Positions 44,758-54,528 of a DNA stretch of 64,000 nucleotides are shown in pieces. The notes beneath the pieces are model-generated. The model ran no database searches, was not told the DNA's origin, and saw only the letters and a list, made by a program, of their open reading frames with translations. The stretch is from assembly GCF_020515695.1 (NCBI RefSeq), contig NZ_JAIWJA010000005.1, positions 124,001 to 188,000 on the forward strand. Reading direction: 5' to 3'. Within the stretch, counting starts at the first letter, position 1, and every line of letters begins with the position of its first letter. The position numbers were made by a program, and so were the translations under genes. Source of the stretch: Pseudomonas sp. MWU16-30317. GTDB taxonomy: Bacteria; Pseudomonadota; Gammaproteobacteria; Pseudomonadales; Pseudomonadaceae.

Positions 44758-47700
44758 TCACAGATCGGCGAAGTGGCGCGTGGCCAATGGACGGCCGATG
44801 TTACCTCGCCAGATCGGCTCGGCATCGATGCCCTCGGCTACCTGCGCAGCTTGCCACTTGAGGCCCTTGTAGCGCTGCTCGGGAAGCTTCAGGTGGGCCT
44901 TGGTGAACTGCTCGAAGCTGGCATTCTTGCTACCGAAGTGGAAGTGCGCGAACCACAGACTTCGCGCCGGAACGGTGCGCACATCGCGTACTTCGTACTC
45001 CTGAATGAAGTCCGCACGATTGTCGGCGTCGCGCGGCAGCTCTCGGCGCGGATCGATCCGTACGATCTGCACTTGATCGTGGCTGAGCAGATAGTCCAGG
45101 TAACCTTCGGTCGGTGTCTTGCTGGCGAAGCATTGCGCGATGCGCAGCGCCGTGCCCTTGGCATACAGCTCGGTGGCTCGGTCGCGCAGTGTCGCCACCA
45201 GTGGATCGTCAGCATTCAGGCGCTCCAGATTCGTGGCGCGTTGCTCCAGGTCCCGGGCCTTGATGCTCATCATGTCCTCAAGGTCCTGAGGCGACGCATT
45301 GCGGCGCGCGTGACCCTCGATGTTGTCGATGAACCGCGCCAGCCCATCCAGCCGGCGCTGGGCCTCTGCCTGCAGGTCCGGCAGATTTTGCCGAGCAGGC
45401 GCAGGGGCCTGTCGCTCCAGTCGCGCCCGCCCGGGGGACTCTATGATCAGCACTTCGGTTTCGCCATTGGCGCCGGTGATGGTTATGCGCTGGCGCGGGC
45501 TGTCGGGGTGCTCGACGATACCTGAAACCCAGCCGACGTCCTGAACTTCGTACAAGCGCCGGACCACCGGCACGCGCGGGTTGCCTGGACGCAAGGATTC
45601 GCCTCGCCCCGGCAGCTTGCGAATGCCGTCATGAGCGAGGGTTGTCAGCTCCTGCAGGGCGTTGAGCAAGGGCTCGACGTGCACAGTGTCGAACAGCGCC
45701 GGGTAAGTCGCGAGCCAGACATTCAATGCGGTTCGATACTGGCGGTAGGTCTGGATACACTGCTCCAGCACCTGGCGGCGTCTCTCGACGTTCGGCGCAG
45801 GCGTTACGTCCGGCAGGCTCAGTTGTGTATCGAGCGCCCGCTCCACACCGTTGCGATGGGGCTTCATTTCATTGATCAAGGCAAACCAGTCGGCCGACGC
45901 GGGCATGTCATAGCGGTTGATCGCTTCCAGGTATTGCTGTGCCTTGTGCACGTTCATGATGCACGGATTGTGCTTCACCCTGACGGCAGTGGCGTCGTTG
46001 ATCACCCCGCTGCGGTGGCGCGCGACGGTCACCCGGGCCTCCCATTCGTTCATTTGCGCCATGCGCGCTTCCATGGCCACGGCGTCCTGCGCCAGGCCGA
46101 TGCGGACCTGCTTGCGTCGCGCCCACAAGGCCATGTGGGCGCGCACATGGGCGACGCCAAAGGGCAGGGTCGCGGACTCGGCGCGGATCTCGTCAAGCTG
46201 GTCGTAGCGACGGTTGATCGAATGCTTGAGGGCATACACGTCTTGCTCGGTACGCTGCACGATGGTGGCTGCCAGCGAGCTCAGATCTTCGCGGGCTTTA
46301 CGCGCGTTGGTACCGGTCAGGGTGGGCTCGACTTCAAGCAGTTTGCCGTGAGTCTGCTTGGCGGTATCGAGCAGCTTGAGTGATTGCGCGTTGAATTGCG
46401 CGCGCATTGCGCCGCGGTCCGCGGGGCTGGCACGCTCCATTCGCTCTCTGAGGGCGATCAAAGCGCGGGTCTGGCTCTGCACCTGATCTTTGCTGCTCTC
46501 CACCGCGTCGAGCAATACGCGACGGCGATGCTCCAGTCGGTTAGTCAGCCAGTCCGGCAGGTAGCCGCGAATCGGGGCAGGCCAAAGCGGTTCCAGGCCA
46601 TCGGCCAGATGTCCCAGCACACCACCCCCGCCGGCAAGGCCGCCATTGACCAATTTGCCATACACCGCGCCGTGGGTATTCCACTGGCCGCTTTCATCCA
46701 GAGTGATGGGTTGCTGGTAGGTTTTGCTGGAGCTGCCTTTGAGACGCCAGGTGCGTGGGCTGTCGTGCAGGGTGACTGCGTAGACGTGCCCTTGGCTGAT
46801 GACGAAATCGCCCTGCGGGTGTCGGTAGACAGCGCGATAGATGCCGCTGTTGGCGGGTTCGAGCCCCGATAGATTGATCGAGCCGTTGTACTCATAGCCT
46901 TCGAAGCGCCGCGCCGGTTGCGCTGCGCTGCTGGACAGGTAGCGTCGGTGCAGCAGGCTTGGCTGGCGAGCCAGGCCTTGCAGTTGGCGTTGGCGCGTGA
47001 CACCCCGAACATTGGCTATGCCGGCCCCGGGAAGCAGATCCATCGCGGCATCGATAAGCGACAGCATGACCGATTCGAACTGTTCGAGCCCCTCGTACAG
47101 GTCTTTGCGCAGCAGCGCCTTGATGCTTTGATCAAGCGCCTTGAAACCGTCGTAAAGACCCACCGCCGTGCCCACGAACGGCACCATGCCCAACGCCATC
47201 TTGATGTAGTGAAAGACGTTTTCGCTGGCCAGTGCGAACTGCTGCAGATACAACGCGTCGTTGCTGCGAGACGTACGCCGGTGCGTTTCGATCATCTGGC
47301 CCATGTGCGCGTCGAGCAAATGGTTGGCCAGCGAAGTAGTGTGTGGCCACGGCAACCCGGCATCGATCATCTGCCAGTAATTGCGCTCGTGGGCCTGGCG
47401 CAGGCGGCTCAAGTGCGCGGCCCGGTCGCCGCGCAGCGCACGATCGGCCAGATACTCGGCGATCTGCGCGTCGAGGGTGAGCTGGAACAGCCCCTCGCGT
47501 GCCTCGTCCAGACTGGCGTAGTGGCGCAAATAGACGCCCGTGGGATCGTCCGGCAAGTAGATCAGTGTCTGCCCGCTGTTTTGCTCCTCGATAAAGGTGA
47601 CGCCCGAAAGGGTTGCGGTGAGTTCGCCAGTGTCCACGCCCCCGGCGCTGAAGAGCGCGGCCCGCAGCACGATACGTTTGCCGTCGACCTGCCAGGCCCG

Positions 47701-50376
47701 TGGCGAATCGGCATCGATGGCGATGTCCAGAATCGCCTTGGCGCGAGTGTCGAGCAAGCCCCGTTGGCTGGCGTAGACGCTTTGCATTTGCAGCGCCAGT
47801 TGAATCGGCTTGCGTAGACATTCACGGCGGTACTGATGTTTGAAGTCTGGCTCGCCGGCCGTGCCCATGAAGGTGGCGCGGATAAGCGCCGTATAGGCTG
47901 CGGACAAATCCAGGGCCGTGACCAGGGTCTGCAGGTAGTGGTAGGTAAACCCTGCCAGCAGCAGCCCGCGTCCACCTTCATTACCACCGCTCACGTGCAG
48001 CTCGACGAAGGTATAGCGGTCGCGCAGGTCATCGTCGATATTGGCCAGGGCCAGTTGTTCCAGGGTGAAGGTGGTACGTTTGTCGCTGGGACGCAGCACG
48101 GTCTTGCTCGGTACCCCAGGCGCGCCTGAACCCTGAATCGGATCGCGTACTCGATGGACCGAGTCCGGCAGGTCGAGGCTGAGGGTGTAATCACCCGTTA
48201 CGCCGAAGTCGGCGCGCAGGCGTTGCTGGATACGGGCGCGGGTAAAGTCTTCACGCAGCGGTATATCCCCTTCGAGTAACGATTGAGCGCGCTGCACCGC
48301 TGGCACATAGTGCTGGATGAGCGTCTTTAGCCGGTGGCGGTAGGCCTGTGGCAAGGTAGCGAGCCAGCCCGGCAGTTGCGCGTGCAGCGCGCTGCTGCGA
48401 TTGAGCTCCAGCAGTTGCGCATAGGCTGTCTCGCGGGCTTGATGGTGCGGCACCCGCAATGCGTGTACGGTTTTTTCCACCAGGCCGTGCAACGCTTGCG
48501 CTTGCTCGGCCGCTCGAGTGGCGCTGGGGTACTGCTTTAACAACCGTGCGGCTCGGAGCTCGCAGCGGTGCATTTGATTCTGCAGCCCGTAGGCCAGGGC
48601 GTCGCCGCTCAGAGGGGTCAGGGTGAGGGTATGCCGGTCATCGTCGTCGAGCGATGGCTTAAGCAACATTTGCTCGAGTGCGGCGTACGAGGCGAAACGT
48701 TGCAAGCCGCCATCGACACCAGGCCAGTACAGCAGCAGGCTGCCGTTCGCGGTGGTGTCATCGAGCACGTCCTGGCGAGTGATCACCAGGACGCCATCCA
48801 GTTCGCGGGAGCGGCGCGCGCCCCCGGTTTCAGTCATGGACACCGACACCGTGGCGGCGACCACTGAGTTGTCCAGACGGTGAAGGGCGACCGGAGCGTC
48901 CAGCACGCTGATGATCATCGCCGCCTCGGCGCTATCCAGCTGCTTCAGCGCTTGCTGGATTTCGGCCTCGGCGCGCAGGCCCGCCAGGCGTGCGGCGTAG
49001 AGCTCGTCGTAGGCGGCGTTGGGTAGTTGGCGGAGGCTGTAAAGGTCCTGCGGGGTCTGCGCCTGCACCAAGGTGCGCGCTGCGGTCAGTGCGGCGAGCT
49101 GCTGGGTGCTCAAGGCGTCGATGGCGCGCTTGAGCGTCAGCAGGTTCGGATCATCGGCATCGCCTTGGTAATCGGTGCCAAGCAGCGCCTCGAAGGCATC
49201 GCGTTGCTGCATAATCGAGGTTTGCCGAGCGGCAAAGTCGAGGTCGGCGTAGAGCTGGCCGAACGGGCTGGCGGCGCCCTGCCGATCCTCAGCGTCGGGC
49301 AGTTGCGGGGCTGGGGCGAGCAAGCTCTGGCTGCTGCGGGATGCGTCGAAGCTATCGGCGGCGGCCAATGCCTCGCGGGCACTTTGCGGGAGCGGTAAAT
49401 CGTTATGGCGGTAGAGGCTGTTGATCAGGTTGTTGCGCAGGCAGTTGACCAGCTCCTTGAACAGCGGCGCAATCCCGTGCTCCTGCTGGCCATAGCCAAT
49501 GCTGTCCACTGCCGAAAATACCTGCGACGCATCGGGCCACAGGCGATGTTTGTTTTCGAGCAGCCAGGCCTCCAGCGCATTGCGATCGGCGAACAGCGAC
49601 AGGGCCGGCGCCTGGCCGGGAAGGAAGAGCAATTGCTGGGTGGGCTCATGGCCGTCGTGGGTAATCACCAAGGCCCCTGGCAGTCGCTGTGAGCCAGCCC
49701 CCCAAGGCAACAGGGTGATGGTCTCGATATAGACGTGTTCATTATCGAGCAGCGGTTCGCTGTCGCCTGCTTCCAGCACTGCCAGTAGCGGCTTGAGTTC
49801 GGCGGCCGTCAGCGTCCCTTGGGCGTAGCTCAGTTGATAGGCGCAGTGCAGGTGTGTCTTGAAGTGCCTGGCGGCGAGATCCCGCCGAGCGTGTGGCGTG
49901 CCCGGCGCCCTGGCATTCCAGTAGGCATCCCACTGGCCTGTCACGAAGGCTTGGGGGGCAAGTGCCTTGAGTCGCTGCGCCAGTTCAAGGGCCGTTTTGC
50001 CGTGCAAGGGGTGTTGATCCGCAACTCCGCTGACTGCTGCATCGAGGTTCAGCGCGCTCAGGTCAGGCTGCTGAATCACCAAGGCGCAGAGTTCGAGCAA
50101 GCTGACGAATTGTTCGCTGTGGGTTTGATCCTCGACGTCGAGCGGGCCGGCGGGGTAGGTCAGGCCGACCTGATCTCCATCCAGGGCCAACTGGGCGTGG
50201 AGCAATTGGCGCAGTGAGGCCCTTGCACCGGGGGCGGCGCCTACCAGGTCGAGCAGCTGTTGGCGGCATTCCGTCCATTGCCTGGAGGCACTGAGAAACA
50301 GGCTGGGATCCTTGATCGGGCCGGGGCCGGCGTCGAACGGACGTGCAGGAAGCGTTGAGTCGATGGAATCTGTCAT
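44758..50376 (-). CDS. Giant dermonecrotic-toxin-like (DUF6543-type) protein
   Basis: A 1872-aa protein with GGAGAGG before the ATG. No Sec signal. Its general make-up is that of large Pseudomonas proteins annotated with a dermonecrotic toxin domain: internally repetitive N-terminal half (twice a '..LP/LR G.LVIT.....LL(F/Y)(L/W)PG......F....ALE..LL' pattern), a hydrophobic stretch MALGMVPFVGTAVGLYDG (about 1055-1075), a Gly-rich loop VNGGLAGGGGVLGHL, and a long coiled-coil part (about 1290-1450). The last 150 residues (WFAHFHFGSKNASFEQF..) look like a separate compact domain. No secretion or immunity gene is adjacent. Role as an effector against hosts or competitors is inferred only. Confidence 0.6.
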   Translation of the reverse strand: MTDSIDSTLPARPFDAGPGPIKDPSLFLSASRQWTECRQQLLDLVGAAPGARASLRQLLHAQLALDGDQVGLTYPAGPLDVEDQTHSEQFVSLLELCALVIQQPDLSALNLDAAVSGVADQHPLHGKTALELAQRLKALAPQAFVTGQWDAYWNARAPGTPHARRDLAARHFKTHLHCAYQLSYAQGTLTAAELKPLLAVLEAGDSEPLLDNEHVYIETITLLPWGAGSQRLPGALVITHDGHEPTQQLLFLPGQAPALSLFADRNALEAWLLENKHRLWPDASQVFSAVDSIGYGQQEHGIAPLFKELVNCLRNNLINSLYRHNDLPLPQSAREALAAADSFDASRSSQSLLAPAPQLPDAEDRQGAASPFGQLYADLDFAARQTSIMQQRDAFEALLGTDYQGDADDPNLLTLKRAIDALSTQQLAALTAARTLVQAQTPQDLYSLRQLPNAAYDELYAARLAGLRAEAEIQQALKQLDSAEAAMIISVLDAPVALHRLDNSVVAATVSVSMTETGGARRSRELDGVLVITRQDVLDDTTANGSLLLYWPGVDGGLQRFASYAALEQMLLKPSLDDDDRHTLTLTPLSGDALAYGLQNQMHRCELRAARLLKQYPSATRAAEQAQALHGLVEKTVHALRVPHHQARETAYAQLLELNRSSALHAQLPGWLATLPQAYRHRLKTLIQHYVPAVQRAQSLLEGDIPLREDFTRARIQQRLRADFGVTGDYTLSLDLPDSVHRVRDPIQGSGAPGVPSKTVLRPSDKRTTFTLEQLALANIDDDLRDRYTFVELHVSGGNEGGRGLLLAGFTYHYLQTLVTALDLSAAYTALIRATFMGTAGEPDFKHQYRRECLRKPIQLALQMQSVYASQRGLLDTRAKAILDIAIDADSPRAWQVDGKRIVLRAALFSAGGVDTGELTATLSGVTFIEEQNSGQTLIYLPDDPTGVYLRHYASLDEAREGLFQLTLDAQIAEYLADRALRGDRAAHLSRLRQAHERNYWQMIDAGLPWPHTTSLANHLLDAHMGQMIETHRRTSRSNDALYLQQFALASENVFHYIKMALGMVPFVGTAVGLYDGFKALDQSIKALLRKDLYEGLEQFESVMLSLIDAAMDLLPGAGIANVRGVTRQRQLQGLARQPSLLHRRYLSSSAAQPARRFEGYEYNGSINLSGLEPANSGIYRAVYRHPQGDFVISQGHVYAVTLHDSPRTWRLKGSSSKTYQQPITLDESGQWNTHGAVYGKLVNGGLAGGGGVLGHLADGLEPLWPAPIRGYLPDWLTNRLEHRRRVLLDAVESSKDQVQSQTRALIALRERMERASPADRGAMRAQFNAQSLKLLDTAKQTHGKLLEVEPTLTGTNARKAREDLSSLAATIVQRTEQDVYALKHSINRRYDQLDEIRAESATLPFGVAHVRAHMALWARRKQVRIGLAQDAVAMEARMAQMNEWEARVTVARHRSGVINDATAVRVKHNPCIMNVHKAQQYLEAINRYDMPASADWFALINEMKPHRNGVERALDTQLSLPDVTPAPNVERRRQVLEQCIQTYRQYRTALNVWLATYPALFDTVHVEPLLNALQELTTLAHDGIRKLPGRGESLRPGNPRVPVVRRLYEVQDVGWVSGIVEHPDSPRQRITITGANGETEVLIIESPGRARLERQAPAPARQNLPDLQAEAQRRLDGLARFIDNIEGHARRNASPQDLEDMMSIKARDLEQRATNLERLNADDPLVATLRDRATELYAKGTALRIAQCFASKTPTEGYLDYLLSHDQVQIVRIDPRRELPRDADNRADFIQEYEVRDVRTVPARSLWFAHFHFGSKNASFEQFTKAHLKLPEQRYKGLKWQAAQVAEGIDAEPIWRGNIGRPLATRHFADL

Positions 50377-50501
50377 GGTTTACCTCTCCATTGGCGTGAA
50401 GCCGGCGCGGTCAGTCCTTGCCGGGTCGTGGCGCAATTAGAGAGGTACAGCGGTGCGTGCAGGTTTTACATATGTAGGGATCGATACACGCGGGATAGTC
50501 G

Positions 50502-51827
50502 CTAGCCCAGGCCGTACTTCTTGACCTTGTCGAACAGCGTGGTCTTGGCCATGCCCAGCTCCTGGCTGGCCTGGCTCTGATTGCCGCCACTGCGTTGCAG
50601 GGCTTCGCTCAGCAGGTTGCGTTCGAAGGCCTCCACCGCCTCGGTGAAATTCAGCGGTTGCTGCAGGGCGTCGCTGGCGCTCTTCTTGAACGCCGGCAGC
50701 CCCAGGGCATGACGCTCGGCGACGTTACGCAGTTCGCGCACGTTGCCGGGCCAGTCGTGGCTCATCAGACGCGACACCGTGCTGGCCTCCAGCGGTGGCG
50801 GCTCACGGTCGAAGCGCAGGGCCGATAACTGCAAAAAGTGCTCGAACAGCATGAGGATGTCCTCGCGGCGCTCGCGCAATGGCGGCAGCTCCAGGGTCAC
50901 CACGTTGAGCCGGTAATACAGGTCGCTGCGAAATTGGTTTTGCTGGCTCAGCGCTTCGAGGTCGGATTTGGTCGCGGCGATGACCCGGCAATCAACCGCG
51001 ATGGTCTGGTTCGAGCCCAGGCGTTCGAGGGTCCGTTCCTGCAGGACGCGCAACAGCTTGATCTGCATCGACATCGGCATGCTCTCGATCTCGTCGAGGA
51101 ACAGCGTGCCCTGGTCGGCGTGTTCGATCTTGCCGATACGGCGCTTGCCGGCACCGGTAAAGGCATTGGCTTCATGGCCGAAGATCTCGCTGTCGAACAG
51201 GCTCTCGGGCAAGCCGCCGCAATTGAGCGCGACGAAGGCGTTGGTCTGGCGTCGGCTGAAATCGTGCAGGCAGCGCGCGACCAGCTCCTTGCCGGTGCCG
51301 GTTTCGCCTTCGATCAGCACGTTGGCCGAGGTGTCGCCGACGTTGGCGATCAGTTCGCGCAGGTTCGCCATCGCCGGCGAGCGCCCGATGATGCGCGTCT
51401 CCAGCGCCGAGCGCCCCGCCAGTTGGCGCCGCAGGGAGGTGACTTCTCGCGCCAGACCGCGATGCTCCAGCGCGCGGCGCACCACATCGACCAGCCGCTC
51501 TGGCGAAAAAGGCTTTTCCATGAAGTCGTAGGCGCCGGCGCGCATGGCACCCACCGCCATGGAGATGTCGCCGTGGCCGGTGATCAAGACGATCGGCAGG
51601 CTCGGGTCGCGGGCTTTCAACTGGTCGAGCAGCTGCAGGCCATCGATGCCGGGCAGGCGGATATCGCTGACGACGATGCCGGCGAAATCCTCGCCGATTC
51701 GTGCCAGGGCCTCTTCGGCGCTGCCGACACCTTCGCTGACGATGTCTTCAAGGGCCAAGGCCTGCTGGCAGCCCAGCAACACATGGGGATCATCTTCGAC
51801 GATCAAAACGCTCAAGGGTGGGTTCAT
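50502..51827 (-). CDS. aauR: AauR, sigma-54-dependent response regulator
   Basis: A 441-aa NtrC/DctD-family activator. Receiver domain with phospho-acceptor D55 (IVVSDIRLPG), AAA+ domain with Walker A GETGTGKE (174-181), Walker B-like GTLFLDEIE, and a C-terminal Fis-type HTH (NQSQASQELGMAKTTLFDKV). The sigma-54 contact loop reads NAFTGA (221-226) rather than the consensus GAFTGA. Named from context: with AauS it controls the acidic amino acid ABC transporter genes. The start overlaps the aauS stop (ATGA). Confidence 0.9.
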   Translation of the reverse strand: MNPPLSVLIVEDDPHVLLGCQQALALEDIVSEGVGSAEEALARIGEDFAGIVVSDIRLPGIDGLQLLDQLKARDPSLPIVLITGHGDISMAVGAMRAGAYDFMEKPFSPERLVDVVRRALEHRGLAREVTSLRRQLAGRSALETRIIGRSPAMANLRELIANVGDTSANVLIEGETGTGKELVARCLHDFSRRQTNAFVALNCGGLPESLFDSEIFGHEANAFTGAGKRRIGKIEHADQGTLFLDEIESMPMSMQIKLLRVLQERTLERLGSNQTIAVDCRVIAATKSDLEALSQQNQFRSDLYYRLNVVTLELPPLRERREDILMLFEHFLQLSALRFDREPPPLEASTVSRLMSHDWPGNVRELRNVAERHALGLPAFKKSASDALQQPLNFTEAVEAFERNLLSEALQRSGGNQSQASQELGMAKTTLFDKVKKYGLG

Positions 51828-53725
51828 GCTGAGGGGCTCGCTGAAAGGGGTGCGCTCAGGGGCAGGCTGAGGATAAACACGGTACCGTCGGGGCCGGAGC
51901 TTTCCATCCCCAGATGCCCACTGGCGGCAGCGGCGAGGCTGGCCGAGAGGGTCAGGCCAAGGCCCAGGCCGAGGTCGCCCGGCTTGGTGGTGAAAAACGG
52001 TTCGAACAGGTGCTCGCGGGCATCTGCGGTAATGCCATGGCCGTTGTCGCGCACCCGCAGGCGATATTTGCCCGGTGGCTGTTGCTCATCCAGTTCACCG
52101 CTCAGCCACAGTTGCGGCTGGGCCTGGCTGTGCATGGCGTCCAGGGCATTGCCGATCAGGTTGACGAGAATCTGCTCGAGGCGGGTCTGATCGATGGGCA
52201 GTTGTGCTGCGGCAACGTCGCGGTGTACTTGCACGCCTTGCAAGCGCGCCTCCAGCAATTGCAGGGCGGCATCGACCGCGCCGGTCAGGGACGCCTGGCC
52301 CTGGTCATCGCCGCGTCGGGCGAAGGCGCGCAGGCTGGCGGTGATGCGGCCCATGCGGTCGATCAGATCGTTCATGGTGCGCAGATTGGTGCTGGCGGTC
52401 TCCAGCGCGCCGCGCTCAAGAAAGCGCACCGTGTTGCCCGACAGCGTGCGCAGCGCCGCCAATGGCTGGTTGAGCTCGTGGGCGATGCTGGTGGACATCT
52501 GCCCGATGGCCGCCAGCTTGCCGGCCTGCACCAGTTCGTCCTGAGCCTTGCGCAGGGTGTCTTCGGCCTGGCGTCGTTCGCGGATCTGGCCCTTGAGCCG
52601 TTCGTTGCTGGCACGCAGGTCGCTGGTGCGTTCGGTGATCCGTCGTTCCAGCAGGTTATTGGCTTCCTCGAGTGCCTCGCGGGCGGCCAGGCGCGTGGCG
52701 ATGACCTTGCGCCGCTCGTTCCAGGCGATCATCAAGATGGTGCACAGGGCGAAGGCCACCGCCACCAGCACGCCGTGGATGATGGCTTCGCGGCGCTGAT
52801 CCTGCAGGGGCGTGAGCAAGGTGAACTGCCAGCGCGAGCTGTTCAGCGGCTGGCTTTGCGCAAGATACGCGGTGTTGCCATGCAGCCCGTTGTTGCTCGG
52901 GAAGGTCAGTTTTTCGATGCCGTCGGTCAGGGTTTCCCGGGCCAGCGGTTGCAGCTCCGAAAACGGCGTCCAGTAGTACTGCAGGCTGCGGGCCAGGCGC
53001 TCCTTGGTTTCGGGGGAGAGCGGGCGGGTCGACTTGAGTCGGCGCTCAGGATCGCTGGAGAGAATGATGATGCCGTTCTCGTCGCTGACGAAGGTTTCCA
53101 GGTGGGCCCGTTGCCACAGGGATTCCAGCGCTTGCAGCTGGACCTTGATGACTGCCACGCCGATGATCCGGCCATTCAGTTCCAGGCCGTGGGCCAGGTA
53201 GTAGCCGGGTTCGCCCGAGGTGCTGCCGATCCCGTAGAAGCGTCCTTGCAGGCCGCGGATGGCGTCCTGGAAATAGGGGCGAAACGCCAGGTCTTCGCCA
53301 ACATAGCTGTCGCTGTCGCGCCAATTGCTGCTGGCCTGCACCCGGCCGCTGGTGTCGAGCACGTAAATGGCACGGCTGTTACTGCGCCGGTTGAGGCCGT
53401 CGAGGTACACGTTGACCGGCTCGCGGTGGGCCGAGTCGGGGTGGGCGAGCAGGGCCGACACGGTATTCTCCAGCTCCAGCAGGCTGGGCAGATAGGTGTA
53501 GCGGTTGATTTCGCTTTCCACCGCCCGCGCTTGCAATTCCAGCTGGCGCTGGCCGTTTTCGCTGAGGCTGCGGATGCCGGCGCGATCACTGATCCAGAAG
53601 CCGAGGTAACCCAAACCGATCATCAGGGCGACCAGCAGGGGAGGCAGGAACACTTGGCGGATCAGTCGGGGTTTCACGGCGAGATCTGGCGGCGCAGCGC
53701 GAAATTGGGAGGGAGCGCATTTCAT
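51824..53725 (-). CDS. aauS: AauS, DctB-type sensor histidine kinase
   Basis: A 633-aa inner-membrane sensor. First membrane helix about residues 24-46 (VFLPPLLVALMIGLGYLGFW), double-Cache periplasmic domain to about 300 (with AIYVLDTSGRVQASSNW), second helix, coiled coil, then H-box SIAHELNQPLAALRTL and the ATPase motifs NLIGNALDA, DNGHGI and GLGLGLTLS. The start at 53725 (MKCAPSQ) has AAGG upstream. An alternative ATG at 53794 overlaps the aatP stop by one base (TGATG) and cannot be excluded. It senses glutamate/aspartate and signals to AauR. Confidence 0.9.
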   Translation of the reverse strand: MKCAPSQFRAAPPDLAVKPRLIRQVFLPPLLVALMIGLGYLGFWISDRAGIRSLSENGQRQLELQARAVESEINRYTYLPSLLELENTVSALLAHPDSAHREPVNVYLDGLNRRSNSRAIYVLDTSGRVQASSNWRDSDSYVGEDLAFRPYFQDAIRGLQGRFYGIGSTSGEPGYYLAHGLELNGRIIGVAVIKVQLQALESLWQRAHLETFVSDENGIIILSSDPERRLKSTRPLSPETKERLARSLQYYWTPFSELQPLARETLTDGIEKLTFPSNNGLHGNTAYLAQSQPLNSSRWQFTLLTPLQDQRREAIIHGVLVAVAFALCTILMIAWNERRKVIATRLAAREALEEANNLLERRITERTSDLRASNERLKGQIRERRQAEDTLRKAQDELVQAGKLAAIGQMSTSIAHELNQPLAALRTLSGNTVRFLERGALETASTNLRTMNDLIDRMGRITASLRAFARRGDDQGQASLTGAVDAALQLLEARLQGVQVHRDVAAAQLPIDQTRLEQILVNLIGNALDAMHSQAQPQLWLSGELDEQQPPGKYRLRVRDNGHGITADAREHLFEPFFTTKPGDLGLGLGLTLSASLAAAASGHLGMESSGPDGTVFILSLPLSAPLSASPSA

Positions 53726-53793
53726 CACAGTCGCCTTGGGCCGACCAGCGTCCTGCGCCCGACGGGCGGGCACAGAAACGGTATGGCGATGCA

Positions 53794-54528
53794 TCAGTGT
53801 TGCAGGATTTTCGCCAGGAACTGCTGGGCACGGTCGGAGCGCGCGGTGACATCGCCGAAAAACTCTTCCTTCTGGCAGTCTTCGACGATCTGTCCCTGGT
53901 CCATGAAGATCACCCGATTGGCGACCTTGCGGGCGAAGCCCATTTCGTGGGTCACGCACATCATGGTCATGCCTTCATGGGCGAGTTGCACCATGACGTC
54001 GAGCACTTCGTTGACCATTTCCGGATCGAGTGCCGAGGTCGGCTCGTCGAACAGCATCACCACCGGGTCCATCGCCAGCGCACGGGCAATCGCTACACGC
54101 TGCTGCTGACCGCCCGACAATTGCCCAGGGTGCTTGTGGGCATGGGCCTTGAGGCCGACGCGGTCGAGCAGCTGCAGGCCCTTTTGCGTCGCCTCTTCCT
54201 TGCTGCGGCCCAGCACCTTGATCTGCGCGATGGTGAGGTTTTCGGTGATGGTCAGGTGCGGGAACAGTTCGAAGTGCTGGAACACCATACCCACCCGAGA
54301 ACGCAGCTTGGGCAGGTTGGTCTTGGGGTCGGCGATCGAGGTGCCGTCGACCACGATGTCACCCTTCTGGAAGGGCTCCAGGGCGTTGACGCATTTGATC
54401 AAGGTCGACTTGCCCGAACCCGACGGCCCGCAGACCACCACCACTTCGCCTTTTTTGACTTCGGTGCTGCACTCGGTCAGCACCTGGAAGTCGCCATACC
54501 ACTTGTTGATGTTCTTGATGGAAATCAT
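53794..54528 (-). CDS. aatP: AatP, acidic amino acid ABC transporter ATPase
   Basis: A 244-aa polar-amino-acid ATPase. Walker A GPSGSGKST, signature LSGGQQQRVAIARALA, Walker B VMLFDEPTSALDPE, and switch CVTHEMGFA. It starts inside the end of aatM (ATGA overlap). It energises glutamate, glutamine, aspartate and asparagine uptake in characterised Pseudomonas orthologues. Confidence 0.95.
   Translation of the reverse strand: MISIKNINKWYGDFQVLTECSTEVKKGEVVVVCGPSGSGKSTLIKCVNALEPFQKGDIVVDGTSIADPKTNLPKLRSRVGMVFQHFELFPHLTITENLTIAQIKVLGRSKEEATQKGLQLLDRVGLKAHAHKHPGQLSGGQQQRVAIARALAMDPVVMLFDEPTSALDPEMVNEVLDVMVQLAHEGMTMMCVTHEMGFARKVANRVIFMDQGQIVEDCQKEEFFGDVTARSDRAQQFLAKILQH

Noticed and set aside
51914..54109. 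A 731-codon plus-strand frame opposite aauS and aatP
   Set aside because: Antisense to two clear genes; no family features.
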